5,553 nt of DNA from Bacillota bacterium (lineage in GTDB: Bacteria > Bacillota > Clostridia > Lutisporales > Lutisporaceae), in assembly GCA_023405875.1 (NCBI GenBank), contig JAEXXN010000371.1, forward strand, positions 1 to 5,553. Reading direction: 5' to 3'. A program made the position numbers and the translations under genes. The notes beneath the pieces are model-generated. The model ran no database searches and was not told the origin of the DNA. It saw nothing but the letters and a program-made list of their open reading frames with translations. Of the stretch, positions 1 through 5,553 are shown piece by piece (the stretch's first letter is position 1; each line of letters begins with the position of its first letter).

Positions 1-3000
1 ACTATGCCGTTGATGAAACAGACCCTGATGCAGGCTTTGCAAAAATCCAGACTCTTGTTAAGCAGGAAAAGGCAAACAATCCCAATGCAATTCTGCTGGA
101 TGTGGGCGATACCGTGCAGGACAACAGCGCAGAACTGTTCAATGACCTTCCGGTCCATCCCATGATCCAGTCGATGAACAAAATGGGCTATGATGCATGG
201 GTACTGGGAAATCATGAGTTTAATTTTGAAAAGGCCTTCCTTGACAGGAATATTGCTGCCTTTAAAGGTGCTGTCCTGGCAGCCAATATTTATAAAGAAG
301 ACGGAAGCCGTTTTGTAAAACCCTATACAATTATCAACAAGGACGGTGTAAGGATTGCCATCGTAGGCCTGATCACACCGCATATTCCCAGGTGGGAAGC
401 AAGCTCTCCCGAACACTTCAAAGGCTTGACCTTTACCAAGACAATAGATGAGGCTAAAAAAGCGGTAAAGGAATTGGCCGGAAAGTATGACGTACTCATA
501 GGCGCCTTCCACGAAGGCCGCGACGGAGAGTACGGACATGTCGGGATCAAGTCCATTGCAGAAGCCTGTCCTGAATTTGACATTATATTCGGCGGCCATG
601 AGCATGCCAAATACGACGACCTTGAGGTCAACGGAGTCAAGCTGATAGAACCGGGTGCATATGGTGCGGCTCTTGCCAAAGCAGACATATCGGTCAAAAA
701 ATCAGGAAGCAACTGGACTGTAGTTAACGTAGAAACCAAAAATATTGATACTCTCAACATAGATGAAGACAAAGACCTCCAGAAGGAATTTGAATTTGTA
801 CACAAGCAGTCCATTGAGGACGCCAATGTTGTCATTGGTGAAGTTACTGAGGATTTTGTGAAAAATGTAGATTACATAACCGGAGATTCAAAGGTCACGA
901 CTATGCCTACAGCACAAATTGTCGATACGGCATTGATCGACCTTATAAATGAAGTGCAGCTCTATTATACAAAGGCAGAAGTCAGTGCCGCTGCAGCCTT
1001 CAAGAACGATATGAATCTCGTAGCAGGGCCTTTCAAGAAGAAGAATGTTGCAGACATATATAAATACACCAATACCCTGATGGGCGTTAATATCACCGGG
1101 GAAAACCTCAAGAAGTACATGGAATGGTCCGCAAGCTATTATAATACGGTAAAAGACGGGGATATAACCATCAGCTTCGACGAGAAAGTACGCGGCTACA
1201 ACTATGATATGTTTACCGGCATCAACTATGATATTGATATTTCCAAGCCGGCAGGAAGCAGAATCGTAAATGCAACGATAAACGGAGAGCCCCTTGACAA
1301 GGAAAAGGTATATAAGCTGGCCGTAAACAACTACCGTTTTGGTACGTTGACCAGCCTGAAGCTTGTTACCGATGCAGATATCTATTATGACTCCTATGCA
1401 TTGATGGGAGACAAGGGACGTATCAGAGACATTATAGGCGAATACGTCAAAACACAGAAAGACGGCAAGGTATCTCCGGTATGTGACAACAACTGGAAGA
1501 TAATCGGCTTTGATTTTAACCATCCTCTGAAGGACACCGTATATTCGATGATCAAGAGCGGTAAAATCCAGATCCCTACCTCCGAGGACGGAAGGACACC
1601 GAATGTAAAGGCTGTAAATGTTTATGACCTGAGCCGTGAAGGTATATTCAAGGTTGTGGATATCGTATCCTTCAACGACTTCCATGGAAATGTAGCTGAA
1701 GATGTAAGCGAATCAGGTAAAAACGTCGGTATGGCGAAGCTGAGAAGGGCGACCTATGATGCTGTGGCAGCTAATCCCAATACTATCATTGTTTCCGGCG
1801 GAGACAACTACCAGGGAACAGCTATATCGAATCTTACCTACGGCGCACCGGTATCTGAAATGATGAAGGCTATGGGAGTTATAGCTTCAGCAGTCGGCAA
1901 CCATGAATTTGACTGGGGTGCAGACAGGATCGCAAAATGGGCCAAGGATGGAAATCTCACCTTCTTAGCCTCCAACATCTACAATTCAAAGACAGGAAAG
2001 CCTGTAGAATGGGCAAAGCCCTATCTTATAACCGAAAAGGGCGGTGTCAAGGTTGCATTGATCGGCCTTGCACATCCTGATACGCCAACCCTGACAAAAG
2101 CACAATATGTTGCCGGTCTTGAATTCAGAGACTATGCAGCCTCTGCCCAAGAATGGATCAACTATCTGAAAGCAGGGAAAGCACCTGAAGGCATACCTGA
2201 TGTGATTATAGCATTGACACATCTGGATTCCTCCCAGGATTCCAAGACAAAAGAAATTACAGGTAATGCCGCAGAGCTCTGCAAAAAGGTCACCGGACTT
2301 GACGGAGTCATCTCCGCTCACAGCCATCTGACAGTATCCGGCAAGGTAAACAACGTACCTGTTGTGCAGGCATACTATAACGGGCGTACCCTCGGCAAAT
2401 TGTCGGTATACCTTGATAAGGACGGAAAGGTTATTGACATAGCTCCATCCGTACAGGAAGTGCATAAGGTAAAGAACAATATTATACCGGATCCGGATAT
2501 GAAGCTTAAATATGATATCTACACCAACAAGCTTGCTCCTATACTTGGTGAAAAGCTCGGAACCGCAACAGCCGAATTTACCCATGACAGGAACTCCAAG
2601 GGAGCAGTTTCCTTACTTGGCAAATGGTCCTCCGATGTAATGAGGAGCAAAACAGGCGTACAGGTAGCGATCCAAAACGGCGGCGGCCTGAGAAGATCCT
2701 TGCTTGCAGGGGATATAACCATGGGAGACCTTTATGAAATAATGCCCTTTGACAATTACCTTGTTACAATGGAATTACCGGGTAAAGACCTGAAAAAAGC
2801 CATTGATCACGGTATCAACAATCCGGATGTAGGCGACGGCCAATTCTCGGGACTCAAAGTAACCTATGACCCCAATGCGGAGCATGGAAAGAGAATCCTG
2901 ACCATTACACTTGAAAACGGTACGCCTATAAAGGATGATGCGCTTTATACCGTTGTTGTAAATGACTTTATGTTTACCGGCGGAGATAAATATGACTTCA

Positions 3001-3149
3001 CTAATGCAAAGAATGTAAAACACACCTTTATACCTATCAGGGATGTCCTTGTTGACGCGATAAAAGAAATAAAGACTTTGACCCCTGTTCAGCCGGATTA
3101 CCTTACACCGGTCGGAAATACATCTTATATCTTCAGGTTTGCGGCATAA
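1..3149 (+). CDS. YfkN-like bifunctional nucleotide phosphoesterase (CpdB-like half + 5'-nucleotidase half), 5' end missing
   Basis: The frame is open from the first complete codon (position 3) to TAA at 3147-3149, giving 1048 visible residues. The GTG at 102 lies inside a conserved motif and is not the start. Two metallophosphoesterase/5'-nucleotidase units are fused. Unit 1 shows GDTVQD (35-40), GNHEF (69-73), GAFHEG (167-172) and GGHEH (197-201). Its C-terminal nucleotidase domain has NYD-F-GINYDIDISKP (about 400-416) and NNYRFG (442-447), which are typical of CpdB. Its first Asp-x-His metal motif lies upstream of the window. Unit 2 is complete: NDFHG (558-562), GGDNYQG (599-605), GNHEF (632-636), THLDS (739-743), AHSH (772-775), then NGGGLR (892-897), PFDN (915-918) and NDFMFTGGDKY (987-997). 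From the families, the expected activities are 2',3'-cyclic nucleotide phosphodiesterase/3'-nucleotidase and 5'-nucleotidase, using two metal ions outside the membrane. The tail ends FRFAA with no LPxTG sorting signal or membrane segment, unlike wall-anchored relatives. The signal peptide is inferred and not visible. The family is certain; exact substrates are not. Confidence 0.93.
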   Translation, partial: YAVDETDPDAGFAKIQTLVKQEKANNPNAILLDVGDTVQDNSAELFNDLPVHPMIQSMNKMGYDAWVLGNHEFNFEKAFLDRNIAAFKGAVLAANIYKEDGSRFVKPYTIINKDGVRIAIVGLITPHIPRWEASSPEHFKGLTFTKTIDEAKKAVKELAGKYDVLIGAFHEGRDGEYGHVGIKSIAEACPEFDIIFGGHEHAKYDDLEVNGVKLIEPGAYGAALAKADISVKKSGSNWTVVNVETKNIDTLNIDEDKDLQKEFEFVHKQSIEDANVVIGEVTEDFVKNVDYITGDSKVTTMPTAQIVDTALIDLINEVQLYYTKAEVSAAAAFKNDMNLVAGPFKKKNVADIYKYTNTLMGVNITGENLKKYMEWSASYYNTVKDGDITISFDEKVRGYNYDMFTGINYDIDISKPAGSRIVNATINGEPLDKEKVYKLAVNNYRFGTLTSLKLVTDADIYYDSYALMGDKGRIRDIIGEYVKTQKDGKVSPVCDNNWKIIGFDFNHPLKDTVYSMIKSGKIQIPTSEDGRTPNVKAVNVYDLSREGIFKVVDIVSFNDFHGNVAEDVSESGKNVGMAKLRRATYDAVAANPNTIIVSGGDNYQGTAISNLTYGAPVSEMMKAMGVIASAVGNHEFDWGADRIAKWAKDGNLTFLASNIYNSKTGKPVEWAKPYLITEKGGVKVALIGLAHPDTPTLTKAQYVAGLEFRDYAASAQEWINYLKAGKAPEGIPDVIIALTHLDSSQDSKTKEITGNAAELCKKVTGLDGVISAHSHLTVSGKVNNVPVVQAYYNGRTLGKLSVYLDKDGKVIDIAPSVQEVHKVKNNIIPDPDMKLKYDIYTNKLAPILGEKLGTATAEFTHDRNSKGAVSLLGKWSSDVMRSKTGVQVAIQNGGGLRRSLLAGDITMGDLYEIMPFDNYLVTMELPGKDLKKAIDHGINNPDVGDGQFSGLKVTYDPNAEHGKRILTITLENGTPIKDDALYTVVVNDFMFTGGDKYDFTNAKNVKHTFIPIRDVLVDAIKEIKTLTPVQPDYLTPVGNTSYIFRFAA

Positions 3150-3178
3150 GGTATCAATACCAAGCTGAAGTGCAGATC

Positions 3179-3214
3179 AAGAGCTTTGTTTTGTATACAA
3201 AACAAAGCTCTTTT
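3179..3214 (+). terminator. Intrinsic terminator after the phosphoesterase gene
   Basis: A perfect 15-bp stem (3179-3193 with 3198-3212) encloses a TATA loop. A short T-run (3211-3214, overlapping the stem base, then CT) follows. It begins 29 bases after the stop codon of the phosphoesterase gene. The arm is AAGAGCTTTGTTTTG. The T-run is modest and interrupted by C, but the stem is long and perfect. It separates this gene from the YibE/F gene that starts 92 bases further on. There is no T-run on the opposite strand, where TTGATC follows the stem, so plus-strand termination is favoured. Confidence 0.85.
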
Positions 3215-3290
3215 CTGTAGCACACCTGCTAGCATGGTGCGGATCCAATGAAATCAAGGAAATATTTACGCGAAATATATAAACCGGCAA

Positions 3291-3298
3291 AAGGAAGG
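3291..3298 (+). promoter_or_regulatory. Ribosome binding site of the first YibE/F gene
   Basis: AAGGAAGG lies 7 bases before the ATG at 3306, a near-ideal Shine-Dalgarno sequence and spacing for a Firmicute. It fixes the start of the YibE/F gene. I could not identify a convincing -35/-10 promoter pair between the terminator (ending 3214) and this site. An AT-rich TATATA at 3276-3281 has no good -35 partner and is too close to the ribosome site. Confidence 0.8.
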
Positions 3299-3305
3299 TA
3301 AAAAT

Positions 3306-4520
3306 ATGACTCGGATTATTAAAGGGTTCTGTTTTTTCATAAGCGTCCTTATATTGTGTACAGGCTTTCAGCTTCAATGCCTGGCTGATGGTGATGCAGA
3401 TGAGGAGATGCGCGAGTATTATGAGGAGCAGATGCAGAAGCCGGATTATACAACAGTAAAGGCGAAGGTGCTGGATATCTCCTTTGACGATACCCGGGAA
3501 GACAAGCCCGGTGTTCCCAGAGTAAGCGATATACGGTACCAGCATTTGAACCTCGTCATCACAACCGGAAGCCACAAGGGCGAAACCTTCACTGTAAAGA
3601 ATACCATTGAAATGATAAATCCTTATAAATTAATCGTCAATAAAGATGAAACGATACTTCTCCGCCTATACGAGGATGCCGAGGGAGCCGTAGAGAACCT
3701 GGTGGTATATGAGCGGTCAAAGGAAGGATATATATACGCTCTTGTTATAATGTTCCTGCTGCTCCTGGTAATAATCGGAGGAGTAAAAGGCTTTAAATCG
3801 GCAGTTACCCTTGTATTAACGGCAATAATGGTTGTTTTTGTCCTGTTCCCTTTGATCCTGAAGGGCTGGAACCCTATTGCTACCTCAGCTTTGGTATGTA
3901 CCGTCATAGCGGGTGCAACCCTTCTGATTATAAGTGGAAGAAGTATGAAGACCCTGAATGCGTTTTTAGGAACAATTTCAGGAGTATTGGTTGCCGGAGC
4001 CCTGGCGCTTATCATAGGGAATCTGTGCAAGCTTACCGGGCTTGGAAATGAGGATGCCCAATTGATGGCCTATGTCCCCCAGCTTATTGATCTGGACTAT
4101 AAGGGACTTTTATTTGCAGGAATTATTATCGGCGCTTTGGGGGCGGTAATGGATGTTACAATGTCGATTGCTTCGGCCCTGTCGGAAATTGTAGATATAC
4201 AGCCTGCCATCAGCATGAAAAAGCTTATTCAGGCCGGTATGAATATCGGGAAGGATACCATGGGGACCATGTCAAATACATTGATACTGGCCTATGCCGG
4301 AGGTTCGATCCATACCATGCTCCTTCTCATGGCCTTTAAGGTTCCCATGTTTGAAATAATAAATATGGACATAATGGCCTCGGAAATCCTCAGGGCAATG
4401 GCAGGCAGCATCGGACTGATATGTGCCATTCCCCTCACGGCATTGCTGGGCGGTGTGCTTAATAATGTAAAACCCCAAAAGCAAGTCAGGAAAAAAGCAA
4501 GAGGGAGTATAGCAAAATAA
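3306..4520 (+). CDS. YibE/F family multi-pass membrane protein (complete)
   Basis: This 404-residue protein has the full YibE-type architecture. Residues 1-27 form a basic, then hydrophobic export signal or N-terminal anchor; a signal peptidase I cut after CLA is possible, and there is no good lipobox. Residues 28-140 form a small polar, beta-rich domain expected outside the membrane. About seven hydrophobic segments follow, roughly at 142-160, 165-186, 190-210, 217-240, 267-290, 323-343 and 363-386. The tail is short and basic (KPQKQVRKKARG). The family signature is clear: GALGAVMDVTMSIAS (276-290), GMNIGKDTMGTM (311-322), then NTLILAYAGGS (324-334) and AGSIG (366-370). The start is supported by AAGGAAGG 7 bases upstream. 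No enzymatic or transport role is established for this family to my knowledge; conserved Asp, Asn and Lys within or near membrane segments suggest a permease-like job, which is inference. A second family member lies downstream on the opposite strand. Confidence 0.93.
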   Translation: MTRIIKGFCFFISVLILCTGFQLQCLADGDADEEMREYYEEQMQKPDYTTVKAKVLDISFDDTREDKPGVPRVSDIRYQHLNLVITTGSHKGETFTVKNTIEMINPYKLIVNKDETILLRLYEDAEGAVENLVVYERSKEGYIYALVIMFLLLLVIIGGVKGFKSAVTLVLTAIMVVFVLFPLILKGWNPIATSALVCTVIAGATLLIISGRSMKTLNAFLGTISGVLVAGALALIIGNLCKLTGLGNEDAQLMAYVPQLIDLDYKGLLFAGIIIGALGAVMDVTMSIASALSEIVDIQPAISMKKLIQAGMNIGKDTMGTMSNTLILAYAGGSIHTMLLLMAFKVPMFEIINMDIMASEILRAMAGSIGLICAIPLTALLGGVLNNVKPQKQVRKKARGSIAK

Positions 4521-4549
4521 GAAGGATGCGACATATCTGGAGTTTGCAC

Positions 4550-4738
4550 AGGCTTTGGAGTGCAGATGAAATATTATACCGCAGCGAAGCTCCGAAACCA
4601 GAACTTCTAAGCTCATTCCGGGCAGCAGCAAAACTCGCTCCGCTCAAACAGTTGCTGCTGCTATTCCTCCATTTCACTAAGAAGTTCTATGGTTTCTCTG
4701 CTAGCTGCCGTATAACATTTCACAACATTCCAAAGCCT
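4550..4738. repeat. Long imperfect inverted repeat (about 189 bp), MITE-like or large structured 3' UTR
   Basis: Nearly the whole segment folds back on itself. Paired blocks, outside to inside, are: AGGCTTTGGA (4550-4559) with 4729-4738, continued by 3 pairs including one G-U; TGAAAT (4567-4572) with 4717-4722; TTATAC (4574-4579) with 4710-4715; GCAGC (4581-4585) with 4704-4708; GAAACC (4594-4599) with 4691-4696; AGAACTTCT (4600-4608) with 4680-4688; and GCAGCAGCAA (4622-4631) with 4652-4661. That is close to 58 pairs by hand count, interrupted by small internal loops and a 2-base bulge. The 20-base apical loop (4632-4651) contains CTCGCTCCGCTC. No clear target-site duplication is visible at the tips. 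The rest of the 317-bp gap (4521-4549 and 4739-4792) shows nothing I can identify. A mobile or dispersed palindromic element is the favoured reading, but copy number cannot be seen here. Confidence 0.75.
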
Positions 4739-4792
4739 ACTATCCTTAGCTTGTAACCTCTAAATCCACCCATAGGAATGGAGCATATGTAG

Positions 4793-4819
4793 GGAGCGGT
4801 TCTAAACCGTTCCGCTTTT
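4793..4819 (+). terminator. Probable intrinsic terminator for the plus-strand YibE/F transcript
   Basis: A 9-bp stem (4793-4801 GGAGCGGTT with 4805-4813 AACCGTTCC, one G-U pair) closes a CTA loop. GC and then TTTT (4816-4819) follow. An alternative pairing of AGCGG with CCGCT (4812-4816) would bring the stem directly against the T-run. It lies 272 bases after the YibE/F stop codon, on the far side of the long inverted repeat. On the minus strand no T-run follows, so it does not look like a good terminator for the convergent gene. Confidence 0.55.
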
Positions 4820-4837
4820 CTACACCACATCTTTCTA

Positions 4838-5553
4838 CTATCGTGCAACCTTTCCTCTCTTTTTCTTATTGGCAGTTGGCTTATTCATAAATAAGGCAAC
4901 CGCTATGAAGGCCGTAACAGGCACTGTCAATACAATACCGATACTGCCTGCAAGGCTCTGAATGATTTCTGTTTTTATCAAAGGAATATTGAGAAACTGC
5001 CGGTAGCTCATCTGAAATCCCCAGATCAGCATCATCACATTGAAGGCTCCTCCGGCAAATGCCAGTATCAGCGTATCCGCCATGGTACCCATTATATCCT
5101 TGCCTACGTTCATGGCTGCCTGCATCAGTTGCCTGGAGGTAAGCCTGGGATTGGCCTGGTAAATTTCAAAGGTGGAGGAGGATATGGACATGGCTACGTC
5201 CATTACGGCACCCAGGGAGGATATCAGTATGGAGGTAAACATCAGGCCCCGGATCTTTATATTATAGTCCTGCGCCACGTACAAAAGCTGTTCGCTGTTT
5301 TCCATCGTCACCCCCGATACATGGGTCAAAGCTCCGGCCGCCCAGGAGATTATCCCGGCAGCCGTAACACCGCAGATAGTTCCAAATATTGCAGCATAGG
5401 TTTTTTTCTGAAAGCCGCTGATCAAAACAAAGGATACAATGCAGGCAAGAGAGGCACAGAGAACAGCAACAGGAGCCGGGTCATACCCCTGGAATATAAG
5501 GGGAAGCAGGATAAATATGATAACGACCCCTGTAAATACTAAGGAAATAATAG
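4838..5553 (-). CDS. Second YibE/F family membrane protein, 5' end missing
   Basis: Minus-strand reading gives 237 residues from the window edge (first complete codon 5551-5549) to TAG at 4840-4838. The TTG at 5425-5423 is an internal Leu, because the homologous membrane segment continues upstream of it without a stop. The visible start falls inside a hydrophobic segment (FILLPLIFQGYDP) that aligns with residues 177-190 of the plus-strand paralogue. The signature is present: LGAVMDVAMSI (113-123), AMNVGKDIMGTM (146-157), DTLILAFAGGA (159-169) and AGSIG (201-205), with a basic tail (NKKKRGKVAR). Across the 59-residue core, 34 positions are identical to the other protein by hand alignment. If it is the short YibF type, only a few dozen residues are missing; if it is the YibE type, an extracytoplasmic domain also lies beyond the window. 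Its function is unknown. No clear terminator of its own is seen. Confidence 0.92.
   Translation of the reverse strand, partial: IISLVFTGVVIIFILLPLIFQGYDPAPVAVLCASLACIVSFVLISGFQKKTYAAIFGTICGVTAAGIISWAAGALTHVSGVTMENSEQLLYVAQDYNIKIRGLMFTSILISSLGAVMDVAMSISSSTFEIYQANPRLTSRQLMQAAMNVGKDIMGTMADTLILAFAGGAFNVMMLIWGFQMSYRQFLNIPLIKTEIIQSLAGSIGIVLTVPVTAFIAVALFMNKPTANKKKRGKVAR

Noticed and set aside
888..1685. Minus-strand 265-codon open frame inside the phosphoesterase gene
   Set aside because: It is fully antisense to a gene with clear conserved motifs in the plus frame, and its translation is Cys/Tyr/Ile-rich with no recognisable domain. The other antisense frames across 1-3149 are rejected for the same reason.
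3223..3239. Small hairpin CACC/GGTG around GCTAGC upstream of the first YibE/F gene
   Set aside because: It has only four outer pairs around a short self-complementary core with an asymmetric bulge. This is too weak to call an operator or riboswitch.
4522..4747. Possible extension of the inverted repeat by AAGGAT (4522-4527) and ATCCTT (4742-4747)
   Set aside because: The spacers to the clear arm tips are very unequal (22 versus 3 bases), so a six-base match is likely chance.
4526..4756. Plus-strand 76-codon open frame in the intergenic gap
   Set aside because: It lies almost entirely on the long inverted repeat, has no ribosome binding site at a sensible distance, and its translation resembles no family I know. 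It is best explained as chance reading through a palindrome.
5129..5542. Plus-strand 137-codon open frame at the window end
   Set aside because: It is antisense to the second YibE/F gene, whose signature motifs are clear. Its Gly/Tyr-rich translation is an antisense artefact.
1..5553. CRISPR arrays, tRNA or rRNA genes, transposase genes
   Set aside because: I saw no regularly spaced direct repeats, no cloverleaf or conserved rRNA sequence, and no transposase or integrase motifs on either strand.

Overview
The window looks like a chromosomal segment from an anaerobic, low-to-mid GC Gram-positive bacterium, most likely in class Clostridia. The evidence is indirect: a YfkN-like two-part secreted nucleotide phosphoesterase, two YibE/F membrane proteins (a family common in Firmicutes), a strong AGGAAGG-type ribosome binding site, and intrinsic terminators. 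No species can be named from the sequence alone.

Layout: (1) Positions 1-3149, plus strand, hold the 3' part of a large gene for a two-domain nucleotide phosphoesterase. The first half resembles CpdB (2',3'-cyclic-nucleotide 2'-phosphodiesterase/3'-nucleotidase). The second half resembles UshA-type 5'-nucleotidases. The start, export signal and first metal motif lie upstream of the window. (2) A perfect 15-bp hairpin with a short T-run (3179-3214) closes this unit. (3) Positions 3306-4520, plus strand, encode a complete YibE/F family membrane protein with its own ribosome binding site, an export signal or N-terminal anchor, a small extracytoplasmic domain and about seven further membrane segments. 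(4) The 317-bp gap 4521-4837 contains no convincing gene. It holds a long imperfect inverted repeat of about 189 bp (4550-4738), followed by a probable terminator hairpin (4793-4819). (5) Positions 4838-5553, minus strand, hold the 3' part of a second YibE/F protein, convergent with the first and running off the window end.

How the genes may work together: the phosphoesterase would release nucleosides and phosphate from extracellular nucleotides. The YibE/F proteins are integral membrane proteins with no biochemical role known to me. The terminator between the phosphoesterase and the first YibE/F gene argues against a simple operon, so a functional link is only a possibility. The least explained object is the long inverted repeat between the convergent YibE/F genes. 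It resembles a miniature inverted-repeat element or a large structured 3' UTR rather than an ordinary terminator.
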